NCBI RefSeq assembly: GCF_014200595.1
Contig: NZ_JACHCG010000003.1
Coordinates: 124,001 to 188,000, forward strand
Direction of reading: 5' to 3'
From: Pedobacter cryoconitis
GTDB lineage: Bacteria; Bacteroidota; Bacteroidia; Sphingobacteriales; Sphingobacteriaceae
DNA: 64,000 nt
Shown: positions 17,042-27,700 of the stretch, one piece after another
Position numbering within the stretch: the stretch's first letter is position 1
How the letters are laid out: every line of letters begins with the position of its first letter
Made by a program: the position numbers and the translations under genes
The notes under the pieces: model-generated
Databases searched by the model: none
Told to the model about the DNA's origin: nothing
What the model saw: the letters and a program-made list of their open reading frames with translations, nothing else

Positions 17042-19114
17042 ATGATTAATTCTCTCAATTTACGAAAGTGTGGACTATTATCCATAATATTCTGCGCAAG
17101 TCTTACACTTTCGCCCGTGCACGCACAACAAGTGATTATGCCTGGCGTTACCAATGCCACATTTCTGAGAACCAATAGTATTGCCCTTACAAACAGCGCT
17201 AATAAACAAAGGCTCAGCGCCTTTGCTATCGCCGCCAGGAAAGGCTGGGCCGTGACCAGAAGAGATCGTGATGGATCAGTAATGCGGCTGCAACGCCTCG
17301 ACGATGCCGGACTGCCAGTTTATTATACAACCAACAACAATGTGATCGCCGCAGCAACCACACGTACCAATAAATTATATGATGGCGGAGGCTTAGGCCT
17401 CGCACTCAGTGGCAGCACTATTCCAGCAGGAAAAGTAGCGATATGGGATGGAGACGGTGTTTTAACCACACATGTCGAATTTACCGGCGGAAGAGTTGAA
17501 ATCCGGGACAAAACCCAGACCACATCAGAACACTCCACACACGTTGCCGGAACAATGATGGCCGCAGGCGTAAATCCAATTGCCAAAGGCATGGCATTCG
17601 GGCTTCCGAAACTCTACTCCTTTGACTTCGACAATGATACCCCGGAAATGTCTGAAAATGCCGCCGGATTGCTTATTTCCAATCACTCCTATGGCGTTGT
17701 TGCAGGCTGGTCTTTAAATACAGATATCAATCCCGAGCGCTGGGAATTCTATGCCGCACCAGGTGCCACAGAAGACTATAAATTTGGCTACTACGACTCT
17801 CAATCCTCAGACTGGGATAAAATCTGTTACAACGCACCTTATTACCTTCCAGTCAAATCTGTAGGCAATAACAGGTCATCTAACGGGCCTCCAGTAGGAG
17901 GAAATTATTACAGGTTCAATGCAGATAAAGTGATGGCCGACGCAGGCAAAAGACCAGCAGGCCTGAGCAGCAATGATAAATATGATAATATAGCCACTTA
18001 CGGAACGGCAAAAAACATTCTGACTGTAGGAGCTATCAATCCGCTACCAGCTGGTCCCTATACACCAGATCGTATCCAGGTGGCTACATTCAGCAGCTGG
18101 GGACCAACAGACGATGGCCGGATTAAACCAGATTTAGTAGCAGATGGCGTGAGGGTAACTTCAACCAGCAATGCAGGAGATGACAGGTATACGACCCTGT
18201 CAGGTACCTCTATGTCTACACCAAATGTCAGTGGATCACTCCTGCTTTTACAAGAACTTTACAGCCGTCAGAATAACTCAGCTTACATGCGATCTGCCAC
18301 ATTAAAAGCCGTTGCAATTGGTACCGCAGCCGAAGCAGGCAGTGCTCCGGGCCCGGACTATAGTTATGGATGGGGCTTATTGAATATGGAAGCTGCCGCA
18401 CAGGCGATACTGGATAACCATCTTAAAAGCAGAATTGCTGAAAATCTGCTGACCCAGGGAGAACAACAATTTATTGATGTAGTTGCTAAAGGCGGAACGC
18501 CGTTAACTGGTACAATCTGCTGGACTGATCCCGAGGTAGCCCCAATCAGTACCCTTGATGCACTCAACAACCCAGCTCCGCGGTTAGCCAATGACCTTGA
18601 CCTGCGCGCAGTTCAGGAATCCGTAACGTTTTTACCATGGATACTTGATCCTGCCAGACCAGCGGCACCGGCAACAAGAGGAGACAATACAAGGGATAAC
18701 GTAGAACAGGTAAGAATTGATGAGCCAGTTGCAGGAAAAACATACCGGTTTAACGTATCCCATAAAGGTACACTTAAACGCGGGGCACAAGCTTATTCTA
18801 TCCTGCTGACCGGAATAAATGGTGATGCTGCCTTCGGTTCAAATAAGGTGACCGAAGGGGAATTAAATATGGTGGTTTATCCCGTTCCAGCAAAAAATGA
18901 AGTAAATATTAATTTCAATCTAACTGACAAAAAAGATGTCACCATCGACGTGTTCAATATATCAGGGCAAAAACTTTACAGCGAGAAGAAAAATGATTTT
19001 TCAGGTGTGTATTATAGTCAGATAGATCTGACACACTATGCGAGTGGTATTTATTTTATGGTCGTAAAAATAGGACAGAACTCTTATACTAAGAAATTCA
19101 TCTGCACTAAATAA
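17042..19114 (+). CDS. S8 family serine protease with T9SS type A sorting domain
   Basis: A 690-residue secreted subtilisin-like protease. The signal peptide ends near VHAQQ (residue 30). The catalytic Asp lies in AIWDGDGV (about 138), the His in SEHSTHVAGTMM (about 166) and the Ser in LSGTSMSTPNVSG (about 390). A beta-sandwich domain follows. The last 75 residues (VYPVPAKNEVNINFNL, then DVFNISGQKLY, then ASGIYFMVVK and KKFI) form a T9SS type A C-terminal sorting domain, so the enzyme should be exported across the outer membrane and released or attached to surface lipid. It is monocistronic with a -7 element near 16994. The T9SS core translocon is not in this window. Confidence 0.93.
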   Translation: MINSLNLRKCGLLSIIFCASLTLSPVHAQQVIMPGVTNATFLRTNSIALTNSANKQRLSAFAIAARKGWAVTRRDRDGSVMRLQRLDDAGLPVYYTTNNNVIAAATTRTNKLYDGGGLGLALSGSTIPAGKVAIWDGDGVLTTHVEFTGGRVEIRDKTQTTSEHSTHVAGTMMAAGVNPIAKGMAFGLPKLYSFDFDNDTPEMSENAAGLLISNHSYGVVAGWSLNTDINPERWEFYAAPGATEDYKFGYYDSQSSDWDKICYNAPYYLPVKSVGNNRSSNGPPVGGNYYRFNADKVMADAGKRPAGLSSNDKYDNIATYGTAKNILTVGAINPLPAGPYTPDRIQVATFSSWGPTDDGRIKPDLVADGVRVTSTSNAGDDRYTTLSGTSMSTPNVSGSLLLLQELYSRQNNSAYMRSATLKAVAIGTAAEAGSAPGPDYSYGWGLLNMEAAAQAILDNHLKSRIAENLLTQGEQQFIDVVAKGGTPLTGTICWTDPEVAPISTLDALNNPAPRLANDLDLRAVQESVTFLPWILDPARPAAPATRGDNTRDNVEQVRIDEPVAGKTYRFNVSHKGTLKRGAQAYSILLTGINGDAAFGSNKVTEGELNMVVYPVPAKNEVNINFNLTDKKDVTIDVFNISGQKLYSEKKNDFSGVYYSQIDLTHYASGIYFMVVKIGQNSYTKKFICTK

Positions 19115-19124
19115 TATGAATGGG

Positions 19125-19628
19125 TTATGCTCTCTTTTCTATCTCAATCTGGATAAGCTGAGCAACCCACTCTAGTTTTTTTCTATCTTCAGGAGTGAAT
19201 GTTCTTACCTTTTTATCTACAATGCAGACCGCACCAATGTTAAAACCTTCTGAAGTTGTAATTGGTACCGCAGCGTAAAATCTAAGACCAAATTCACCTA
19301 CAACTAAAGGATTAGACATCAGACATGGTTCTACCAATGCATCTTCGAAAACCGTCAGTTCGTCTCTCAATATAGCCAGCGAGCAAAGACTTGTCCCCCT
19401 TTCTACCTCATTACCAAAATCACCCTGCTGGTCAGCTTTAGTCCATACATGATCTTTATCAACAAAGTTGATCATCGCCAAAGGGACTTTTAACATCGTT
19501 GCTGTAACCGCAGCTAACTGATCAAATATCGGTTCTGATTTGGTATACAAAATTTTATACTTTTTTAAGTTCTCTAAACGCGCCTCTTCATTCTGTGGAA
19601 TTATATTCCTTCCAAAAGTATTCTCCAA
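19125..19628 (-). CDS. GAF domain-containing protein
   Basis: A 167-residue protein made almost entirely of one GAF domain (about 22-165), with typical strands VPLAMINFVDKDHVWTKA, GTSLCSLAIL, LRFYAAVPITTSEGFNIGAVCIVD and the terminal helix LEWVAQLIQIEIEK. Cytoplasmic GAF proteins of this size bind small ligands; some close relatives in other families are partners of histidine kinases or phytochromes. No effector domain is attached. It converges on the subtilase gene with a 10-nt gap and has no strong promoter motif visible. Confidence 0.8.
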   Translation of the reverse strand: MENTFGRNIIPQNEEARLENLKKYKILYTKSEPIFDQLAAVTATMLKVPLAMINFVDKDHVWTKADQQGDFGNEVERGTSLCSLAILRDELTVFEDALVEPCLMSNPLVVGEFGLRFYAAVPITTSEGFNIGAVCIVDKKVRTFTPEDRKKLEWVAQLIQIEIEKRA

Positions 19629-19711
19629 TGTGTTATTTATTACTTGTATAACTTATACCTGCGAACCTATACAATTACCATACCCTTTTAAAATATTCTG
19701 TCAAAAAAATG

Positions 19712-19753
19712 TTACACCAAACAGGAGTATAATCCTATTCCTGTTTGGTGTAA
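19712..19753 (-). terminator. Terminator of the alcohol dehydrogenase gene
   Basis: A perfect 15-bp stem (TTACACCAAACAGGA and its complement) with a 12-nt loop is followed on the minus strand by CATTTTTTT. It lies 10 nt after the stop codon. Confidence 0.85.
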
Positions 19754-19762
19754 GATAGGTAA

Positions 19763-20926
19763 TTACGAGTAACTTAATGCTACAATTTTTCTTACATCAT
19801 CAGGCTTAATGCTTTTATGCTCTCCCAAACCTAACCATCCCCTTTCGGTAAACCGCGCTTCAATTTTCTCCGCAGTACCCTCATACTCATCAGTATACTG
19901 AGAAAGTAAAGTATCAATACCTAAAGAATGGAAAAAAGATTCCGTTCTGATGATAGCCAGCTCTGCCTTTTCATCAACCGTACCTTCCTGAATACCCCAG
20001 ATACGCTCTGCGTACTGTGCAAGTTTTTCCTTCTTTTGCTCAAAATTATACCGGTAATGTCTGGGTACAATAATTGCCAGCGTACGCGCATGATCAATCC
20101 CAAACAATGCCGTCAGTTCATGCCCAATAGCATGTACAGACCAATCCGTAGGTACCCCCTTTTGAATCAGCCCATTTAAAGCCATCGTACAGCACCACAT
20201 AAAGTTAGCTGCGGCTTCATAGTCTGATGGATCTTTCTGAATCCTGGGCGCAATTTCTATCAGTGTCTGCAGGATTCCTTCCGCAAACCTATCCTGTAAA
20301 AATGCCTCCGCAGGGTAAGTCATATACTGCTCCAGTACATGTGTAAATGCATCCGTAATCCCATTGGCCAGTTGTCGTTGTGGAACAGATTTTACCACCA
20401 GAGGATCCAGCACAGAGAATTCAGGGAATAAACCAGGTCCGCCCATTCCGAATTTCTCCTGCGTATCTGCTCTTGTAATCACAGCACCAGAATTCATTTC
20501 CGAACCAGTAGCCGGCAATGTCAATACAGTTCCAAAAGGCATTCCTTTGTCCGTTCTGATCTTATTTTTTAGTATATCCCAGGGCTCATCTCCCTGATAC
20601 AGGGCCGCAGCCGAAAGGAATTTAGTGCCATCAATAACTGAACCACCACCAACAGCGAGCAAATAGGTAATCTGTTTCTCTTTGATAACCTGCAATGCCT
20701 GCATTAATACTTTATATTCAGGATTTGCCGGAATACCACCAAACTCAGTTACATCAAAGCCTTTAAGCGCCGACATCACCTGGTCATAGATACCATTCGA
20801 CTTGATGCTTCCACCCCCATATAACAATAAAACTTTTGCATTTTCCGGAATCTCCTGGCTGATCTTTACGATCTGCCCCTTACCGAATATTATTTTTACC
20901 GGATTCTTAAATTCGAAATTCAACAT
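19763..20926 (-). CDS. Iron-containing alcohol dehydrogenase (YqhD/BdhA-like)
   Basis: A 387-residue group III alcohol dehydrogenase that reduces aldehydes or oxidises alcohols with NAD(P)H. The nucleotide-binding loop is YGGGSIKSNG and VGGGSVIDG (about 36-45 and 92-100). Metal ligands are the Asp and His in NGITDAFTHVLEQYM and the His residues of HAIGHELTALFGIDHARTL. Length and motifs fit the NADPH-dependent butanol dehydrogenase/YqhD branch, which often detoxifies reactive aldehydes; that role is inference. A small palindrome (AAGCTA-AAA-TAGCTT, 20942-20956) lies just upstream of the start. A strong terminator follows. Confidence 0.9.
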   Translation of the reverse strand: MLNFEFKNPVKIIFGKGQIVKISQEIPENAKVLLLYGGGSIKSNGIYDQVMSALKGFDVTEFGGIPANPEYKVLMQALQVIKEKQITYLLAVGGGSVIDGTKFLSAAALYQGDEPWDILKNKIRTDKGMPFGTVLTLPATGSEMNSGAVITRADTQEKFGMGGPGLFPEFSVLDPLVVKSVPQRQLANGITDAFTHVLEQYMTYPAEAFLQDRFAEGILQTLIEIAPRIQKDPSDYEAAANFMWCCTMALNGLIQKGVPTDWSVHAIGHELTALFGIDHARTLAIIVPRHYRYNFEQKKEKLAQYAERIWGIQEGTVDEKAELAIIRTESFFHSLGIDTLLSQYTDEYEGTAEKIEARFTERGWLGLGEHKSIKPDDVRKIVALSYS

Positions 20927-20992
20927 ACCTCTATGGTTAATAAGCTAAAATAGCTTCTAAATTTTACAGACTAAACTCTTTAATCCTATCTC

Positions 20993-21181
20993 TTAACGCT
21001 CTGCCTGCTCATAGCGTATAAACTGCCATTTTGCCTTTGCATCTTTTTCAAAAAAAACTTTATAACTATTATCCGGAGGTAAAGTAAAATGAAAAGACAA
21101 CGTCGTTTCCTGATTATCTTTCGGTATAAAACTAGGGAGTAAGGTATTAGCAATTGCTTCTATTTGTTCTTTCGGCTGCAT
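20993..21181 (-). CDS. Hypothetical small protein (62 aa)
   Basis: A 62-residue, mixed-charge protein without signal peptide or membrane segment. It contains LSFHFTLPPDNSYKVFFEKD and a C-terminal Trp-rich strand (KWQFIRYEQ), suggesting a small beta-rich fold. No family is recognised. A -7 element (TACTTTTG) 23 nt upstream supports that it is a real, expressed gene. It is on the same strand as the alcohol dehydrogenase 66 nt downstream and could be co-transcribed with it. Confidence 0.6.
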   Translation of the reverse strand: MQPKEQIEAIANTLLPSFIPKDNQETTLSFHFTLPPDNSYKVFFEKDAKAKWQFIRYEQAER

Positions 21182-21203
21182 GTGTCTTTTATAAATAATA
21201 AAA

Positions 21204-21211
21204 CAAAAGTA
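21204..21211 (-). promoter_or_regulatory. -7 element before the 62-aa gene
   Basis: TACTTTTG on the minus strand matches TAnnTTTG, placing transcription start about 15 nt before the ATG at 21181. Confidence 0.4.
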
Positions 21212-21266
21212 TCAATTCTTTCTGCTAATCATGGCACTCTGTTTGTTCAGGATGTTTTTTAAAATT

Positions 21267-21635
21267 ATGAATAGAATACTAGTTGTAGAAGACGATCCGG
21301 ATTTACTGGAAGTCATTCAGATGGTTCTCGAGGAGAACAATTATAAGGTTTTTCCGCTGATGAACGGAAGACCTGTCTTCAGGATTATCGAAGAATTCAG
21401 GCCCGATATTATCCTGATGGATATCAGACTGGACGGAATGGATGGAAGAGCAATATTCAGGGAAATCAGAACCAGACCAGCTACTGCTCATCTTCCAGTG
21501 ATGTTAATTTCGGGTGGATTTTCTGAAGACTATATTATGCGGGAAAGTTTATTGGCAAATGCTTACCTGGAAAAACCATTTGAGATGGCAGTGCTGCTGG
21601 ATAAGCTAAAGCAGTTACTAAAAGAGCCTGCCTGA
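21267..21635 (+). CDS. Single-domain response regulator (CheY-like receiver)
   Basis: A 122-residue stand-alone receiver domain. It has the acidic pair in ILVVEDDPDLLEV, the phospho-acceptor Asp in DIILMDIRLDGMDG (about 52), the Ser switch in VMLISGG and the Lys in AYLEKPF. No output domain follows, so it must act by protein interaction or as a phosphate shuttle. An upstream in-frame ATG at 21231 would add 12 residues (including several hydrophobic ones) before the beta-1 strand. The start at 21267 gives the standard MNRILVVEDD beginning and is preferred. No cognate kinase is adjacent. Confidence 0.85.
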   Translation: MNRILVVEDDPDLLEVIQMVLEENNYKVFPLMNGRPVFRIIEEFRPDIILMDIRLDGMDGRAIFREIRTRPATAHLPVMLISGGFSEDYIMRESLLANAYLEKPFEMAVLLDKLKQLLKEPA

Positions 21636-21656
21636 ATTCATTATTCAAGGCAGGCT
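21625..21656. terminator. Convergent terminator between receiver gene and PorE-like gene
   Basis: A 9-bp stem AGCCTGCCT/AGGCAGGCT has a 14-nt loop. It overlaps the last codons of the receiver gene and lies just after the 3' end of the T9SS operon on the other strand. Short T-runs flank both sides. Confidence 0.65.
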
Positions 21657-21664
21657 TTGAGTAT

Positions 21665-23668
21665 TTATTGTTTGGTAACCTTAAATTCAGTTCTTCTGTT
21701 CAGCTGACGGCCTTGTGGATTATCTTTTCCACTAGGAAGCTGATTGGGTGCAATAGGCTTACTAAAACCATAACCCTTAGCGGTTATCCTGCTGGCAGCA
21801 ATACCTTTTTTCACCAGGTAATCCACACACGACTGCGCTCTTCTTTCTGACAGCTTCAGATTGTAAGCAGCCTTACCTACATTATCGGTATGTGCGCTCA
21901 GCTCGATTTCCAGTGTCTCATTGTCAACCAGTTTCTGGTAGAGTTTATCCAGGATAACTTCTGATGCCGGATTAAGCTTATAACTATTAAAGTCGTACAG
22001 GATATTTTCAAGGATAACTGGTTTATTGATAATGAACCCATCCAGACAGATCCGCGGATTCAGGAGCGTATCTAATTTAGCCAGTTCATCATAATTATAA
22101 CTCAGCACCTTTTTGAAATACAGGTTCTTCTCCGCCTTTATTCTTAGCTGACGGTTAGAATTAACCTTAAACCTATATTTACCATCTGCCTCAGTAATTA
22201 CCTTCATAACCTGTGTCGAGTCTGTCAGGGTAACCACCGCACTATCCAATGGTAAATTGGTTTTACAATCCAGCACTGTTCCTTCTACAGTCAGGAAATC
22301 CTTTTTGACATGAAAGATCTCCAGACAACATACCGACTCTCTGTCAGAGCTGATATATCCTTCGCTATCCTCACTATCGGATGGGGTAAAATAAGCATCA
22401 TCCTTTGAAGAGTTAAACGGGAACCCTAAGTTTCTTGGCTCCGTCCAGGTACCAAAGTCGCCCGAGCTTTCATAGAAATCCAGTCCGCCCATGCCTACTC
22501 TTCCATCACTGCTGAACAGTAATTTTTTATTCCGGTCATTATAATAAGGCGCCTCATCATTCTCTTTAGAATTGATTGTATTTCCCATATTGGAAGCTTC
22601 GCTTAAAGTACCATCACTACGAAGCTTGCAATACCAAAGATCAAACTTACCCAATCCGCCAGGTCTGTCTGAAGAGAAAATAAGGTATTTTCCATCTTTA
22701 GTAACAAAAGGCTGCATCGAGTTAAACCCTTCCACATTAACCTCTGTACCCAGCACTTTTGGCGCTGCCCAGACATCTCCGGTACCTCTGGAAACATTCA
22801 CCTGGTATATCTTTTTATTACCTGACCCGCTCCAGATCGTCATATACATGACCCTTCCGTTAGGACTGAATGCCGGAGCAGCAAACTCTTTACCTTTTTC
22901 AGGTGTACCCATTTTTTTCACCGTGGTTGATGTTCTCTGCGGGTTTCCGGAAGCCGAATAAATTGCATTGATAAAAGGGTTCTCTGCTTTGACAACTTTA
23001 GTCTTCATCTTATTGTCCCGGACAGTCTGCGTTTTATTACCTACCGCAACAGGTCTGGATGAAGTAAAATAGAAGTTATTGTTCATCAGCAGAGGTGCAT
23101 AGTTAGAACCCTGATCATTAATTTGATTCAGCAGTTTACTGAATTTATATAAGCGTGGATAACGCATTTCATACATCGCGAAATTACAAGAAGCAATTTC
23201 AAGTTTTGCCTTCTCTGCATAGTCATCATTCCCCTTATATTTAGTTAAAAACTCTTTAAAGGAAATAATTGCATCGTTGAATTTTTGATTGGAACGCTGA
23301 CTTTCTCCGAAATAAAATAAGCTTAAGGCATACTTAGGGTCGCTGAAGTTTCTGGCAATGGCGTACCAGGCTTCTGCTCCCCTAAAGTCCTTATAAAGCC
23401 GGAGTGAAGAAGCTAACTGAAAAACACAATATTCATATTCAGGTCGTTTTGGACTCTCTTTTTTCACCTTAGCTTCAAAAGCATAAGGCACAACAAAACC
23501 CGTTGTATCTGTTGAAATATTTAATGCTTTTTTATAGTATTCGGCCGCCGCATAATAGTCCTTGTTCTGGAAATATACATCAGCAACTCTTTTATTATTG
23601 GTTACATATTGGGCCTGTGCTCCTGTACTTAATAAACAGATCAAAAGCAATAGTCTGAGAGGTTTCAT
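21665..23668 (-). CDS. PorE-like OmpA family protein (TPR, beta-propeller, CRD, OmpA)
   Basis: A 667-residue periplasmic/outer-membrane-associated protein. A signal peptide (residues 1-19) is followed by TPR-like helices (about 25-150) and WD40-like PD40 propeller blades (FAAPAFSPNGRVMYMTIW, KYLIFSSDRPGGLGKFDLWY, KKLLFSSDGRVGMGGLDFY). A carboxypeptidase-regulatory-like domain (VEGTVLDCKTNLPLDSA, about 465-540) and a C-terminal OmpA domain with SAHTDNVGKAAYNLKLSERR (about 560-667) complete it. This is the domain order of PorE, which binds peptidoglycan and holds the PorP component of T9SS. It is the third gene of the operon with the PorP/SprF-like gene and the giant adhesin, so it is probably a dedicated paralogue for that adhesin. 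Confidence 0.85.
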   Translation of the reverse strand: MKPLRLLLLICLLSTGAQAQYVTNNKRVADVYFQNKDYYAAAEYYKKALNISTDTTGFVVPYAFEAKVKKESPKRPEYEYCVFQLASSLRLYKDFRGAEAWYAIARNFSDPKYALSLFYFGESQRSNQKFNDAIISFKEFLTKYKGNDDYAEKAKLEIASCNFAMYEMRYPRLYKFSKLLNQINDQGSNYAPLLMNNNFYFTSSRPVAVGNKTQTVRDNKMKTKVVKAENPFINAIYSASGNPQRTSTTVKKMGTPEKGKEFAAPAFSPNGRVMYMTIWSGSGNKKIYQVNVSRGTGDVWAAPKVLGTEVNVEGFNSMQPFVTKDGKYLIFSSDRPGGLGKFDLWYCKLRSDGTLSEASNMGNTINSKENDEAPYYNDRNKKLLFSSDGRVGMGGLDFYESSGDFGTWTEPRNLGFPFNSSKDDAYFTPSDSEDSEGYISSDRESVCCLEIFHVKKDFLTVEGTVLDCKTNLPLDSAVVTLTDSTQVMKVITEADGKYRFKVNSNRQLRIKAEKNLYFKKVLSYNYDELAKLDTLLNPRICLDGFIINKPVILENILYDFNSYKLNPASEVILDKLYQKLVDNETLEIELSAHTDNVGKAAYNLKLSERRAQSCVDYLVKKGIAASRITAKGYGFSKPIAPNQLPSGKDNPQGRQLNRRTEFKVTKQ

Positions 23669-23677
23669 ATTTGTGGG

Positions 23678-24682
23678 TTATAAGCGTGGACAAAAGAAGT
23701 TAGGACCTGAAATCCCCTTGCGGCTGGTAAAGGATATTGACAACTCCAATCCACCTTTACTTCCTGTTGCACGGTTAAGCCCCGAAGTATTAAAGTCATA
23801 ACTTACCCCAAAAGTCATATTTTTCAGGTGCAACCCGAAGAAAGCTATTGCAGCATCATCAAAACGGTAATTCGATCCAAACATCAGGTCTGCTTCCGGA
23901 TTAACATAAAACTGTCCGTAAGCCCCAATCGAAGTTTCATGGGCATTTCCTTGCTTCATGTAAAGTCCATTTGGCGTAATATCAAATACATCATTCACTT
24001 TAACACGGGCACCGCCATGCGCAGTATAGCGGATAGGTATTCTGACATCATTTCCAAGGAAACGGTCAATTGGCCTGGTCAGGTGATTGGCTGCAACTCC
24101 TGCAAATACATTGACACGTTTGTCTCCGCTTCCATCAAAGTACATCGCACCGACATTGACATCAGGCACGAGTGTATTACTGGATGTAAAGTTTTCATTA
24201 AAGGGTAAACCCGGGTCGTATCCGGTTCCAGGGTTAAACTGGTTGCCCAGTGTAACTTTCGAAGGATCAAAACTCTTGTTTAATATCCCTGCCTGCAAAC
24301 CAAAGTTGATCATGTTTAAACCGGCACGGCCAAAACGAATCCGGTAAGCAGCCGAAGCCAGCGCATTCAGGTAATTATAACTCACATCTCCTGCATTCTG
24401 ATTCAGGATCATCCCTCCAAAAGCAAGATTTTTAGTAGGCGCCATATCAAATGAGGCGCCTGCTGTGAGGTAAGAATGGGAGATTGATCCCCATTGTTGT
24501 TTAGCATTTACTGATACTCTGTAGTCTCCATCGATTACCCCGGTTAAACCCGGGTTAAGCCATAATGGATTGGCATAATATTGTGAAAAGTGAGGATCGA
24601 TCTGCGCACTAACCTTCGAAGCTCCCGTAATGCACAACAAGCCCAAGACGATGATTTTTGATAGTTTCTTCATGTTATTCAT
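23678..24682 (-). CDS. PorP/SprF family type IX secretion outer-membrane protein
   Basis: A 334-residue outer-membrane beta-barrel of the PorP/SprF family. The signal peptide ends at SKVSA (about 26). The family hallmark follows directly: DPHFSQYYANPLWLNPGLTG. The C-terminus ends LELSISF and a short charged tail. SprF-like proteins are required for secretion or attachment of their neighbouring T9SS type B substrate, and here the upstream neighbour is such a substrate, 20 nt away. The PorE-like gene follows 9 nt after the stop. An alternative start three codons downstream (24673) is equally plausible. Confidence 0.9.
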   Translation of the reverse strand: MNNMKKLSKIIVLGLLCITGASKVSAQIDPHFSQYYANPLWLNPGLTGVIDGDYRVSVNAKQQWGSISHSYLTAGASFDMAPTKNLAFGGMILNQNAGDVSYNYLNALASAAYRIRFGRAGLNMINFGLQAGILNKSFDPSKVTLGNQFNPGTGYDPGLPFNENFTSSNTLVPDVNVGAMYFDGSGDKRVNVFAGVAANHLTRPIDRFLGNDVRIPIRYTAHGGARVKVNDVFDITPNGLYMKQGNAHETSIGAYGQFYVNPEADLMFGSNYRFDDAAIAFFGLHLKNMTFGVSYDFNTSGLNRATGSKGGLELSISFTSRKGISGPNFFCPRL

Positions 24683-24702
24683 ATTTCAGGTTAATGGGTC
24701 TG

Positions 24703-27700
24703 TTATCTTAAAATGGTTACTGTTCCTTTTCTCTTATCTGTAGAGCCGTCTGTGAGGGTTAATTCTACGTAGTACACATATACACCGTTCGGCTGTATTT
24801 GCCCTCTGTATGAACCGTCCCATCCTACTTGCGGCTGCAATGATTCGAAGATGAACTGTCCCCACTGGTTATAGATTCGCATTCTCATTTTAGCAATTGC
24901 ATTTCCATATACATAGAAGACATCATTTTTACCATCTCCGTTTGGCGTAAATGTATTTGGAATAAATACATCGTTAGGTACTGTTCCATCGGTTGCTGTA
25001 CCAGTTACACTGCCCGCGGCACTGGTTTGACAAGTGGTACTTCCTTTTGCTCTCACCATCAGTTTAACACTAGTGTTTGCCGGAAGTCCTGAGATCAGGT
25101 GTGTAGTACCAGCAGCTCCCGAACTTGGATTGGTCCAGGTTGTTCCGCCATCCATAGATACTTCATAACTGGTTGCTCCCGGAACATCGTTCCAGCTAAA
25201 GGTGATACTGCTCAGCGTGCTTGATTTAACCACCACCACTGGTGATGAAAGTGCCGCTGCCACAGTAACATTGACTGCAATTCTGCCACTGGTCGCTGTT
25301 CCTGAAATCGCTTCAACATAGAAGACAGTCGTTGCGGTGATAGCCGGTGTCGTGAAGGCTGGCCCTGTGAACAATACGCTTCCACCGGTTGGCGTGTTAT
25401 ACCAGTTATAGGTCACTCCTGTCAGTGCGTTGGTTACAGTTAAGGTAACCGGGCTGCCTCCGCAGCTTACCGCATCTCCTACTGCTGATGCTGGTACGGT
25501 CACGTTAACGGTATAAGTGTTGGTTGCTGTCAATCCGTTTCCATCAGTAACAGTTACCACTACAGAGAAGCTTCCTCCTAGTGTTGGCTTTCCTGAGATT
25601 ACCCTGGTTGCCGGATCAAAGTTTAACCCAGGAGGCAAGCCTGTAGCTACATAGCTAAATGGTGCCGTTCCGCCAACTACCGCTGGTAAGGTTTGGGGCG
25701 TATATGAGCTGCCTACCTGCCCGTCTGGTAAAGTTGCTGGTGGCAAGGTCATTTGTGTGCTGCTGCCAACACCAAGAACGAAAGCGGCTACCGCTGTACA
25801 TCCTTTACTATCAGTAGCAGTGACAGCGAAGGCATAACTTCCTGCTGTAGTTGGTGTCCCGGTTAGTAATCCTGCCGATGACAATGACAAACCTGCCGGA
25901 AGCGTACTTCCTGACTCCAGGCTATAAGTATAACCTGGGGTACCTCCCGTTGCTGAGCCAACCTGTGCAGAATAAGTAGTTGAAGTAGAGGCACCAGCTA
26001 ATGTTGCACCGTTGTAAATCAACGCCGGGTTCACCGTTAAGACTACTGCTTTGGCAGTGGCAGGCGAACTTTCACAAGTATTCGGCCCTTGCACCGTCAC
26101 ATAGTAAGTCGTATTGGCTGTAAGTACTGGCGTATTGAATACAGCTCCTGTAAATACAGAGTTAGTTAAAGCAGCATCAGTGTACCATTTAAATGTTGGG
26201 TTACTTACAGTTGTACTGCTTGCCGTTAAACTGGCTCCGGAACCTCCGCACACTACTGAAGGTACACCTGTGATGGTAATATCTGCTGAGCTGGCAGGAG
26301 TTTTCAGGTTCACATTTACTGCGACTCTTGTACTGGTTATTCCAGCCAGGCCTTCTACATAATAAATGGTGTTCGTTGTGATTGCAGGAGTCTGGAAACT
26401 TGTTCCTGTAAAAATCGGGATTCTCGCAGTCGCATCTGCAAACCAGTTATAAGTTATTGCAGGTACAGCATTGGTTACCACTAAAGTAACACGGCCCCCT
26501 CCGCAATTCGATCCGTCAGCAACAACCGGTGCTGGTACAGTCACATTCAGCGAATAGTTTGCCGAAGCATTTCTGTTACTTGCGTCGGTTACTGTCATGG
26601 TTATGGTGAACATACCACCTATAGTTGGTGTTCCTGTAATGTTCCTGGTTGCCTGATCAAAGTTTAATCCTGGAGGCAAGCCTGTTGTTACGTAAGTATA
26701 AGGGGATGTTCCACCAATTGCAGCTGGTAAAGTTTGTACAGGATAAGCTGTACCTACTTGTCCGTCTGGCAAGGTTGCAGCTGGTAGTGACAATACAGCT
26801 GTAGTACCAATATTCAGCGTGAATATGCCTTGAGCACTACAGCCTTTACTGTCCGAGGCATTAATTGAGAAAGTATAGTTTCCAGCTGTCGTTGGTGTTC
26901 CGCTGATTAATCCTGTAGATGACAAGGATAATCCTGCTGGTAAAGCACTGCCCGGAGCCAGCGCATAAGTATAAGGTGCTGTTCCACCAGTTGCAGGATC
27001 AATTTGTACACTGTATGGATTGATTGTAGAGCCGTCACTTAGCGCCTTACCTGTAAAGTTCAATGGAGCGTTAACATTTAAAGTGACGGCCAGTGCCTGT
27101 CCAGGAAGATTTGGACATTTATTCAGTCCGTTTACAGTTACGTAGTAGGTTTTGGTTGTGGCTAATGCAGGTACATTGAAAACATCACCTGTAAATACCG
27201 CGTTCATTAAAGTAGCATCGGTATACCAGGTAAATACCGGGTTAACTACAGTCAGACTGCTTGCAGTTAAAGTTGTACCTGATCCGGAGCAAATAATTGC
27301 CGGGATGCCATTCACACTGATATCTGAAGCAGTTGCTGGTGGATTCACAATCAGGGTAACAATTTTTGCATCAGCTGCTGCATTTTTACATTTGTTGGTT
27401 CCCTGAACAGTTACGTAATAAAGCGTATTTGTTGAGGATGCAGTTGCAACGAATGTTGGACCGGTCTGTGCCACCATCGTTAATGCAGCGTCTTTATACC
27501 AGATGAATACTGGATTGGTCACTGTAGTTGAGGTCGCGGTTAAAGTAACCTGAGTGCCTGCACAAGTACTCACTGGTATACCAGTTACGGTAATATCAGC
27601 AGCAGTAGCTGGTGGGTTCACAGTTAAGGTAACCACTTTGGCCGTACCCGCTGTATTTGCACATTTGTTATCTGCTTTTACAGTGACATAGTAATTCGTA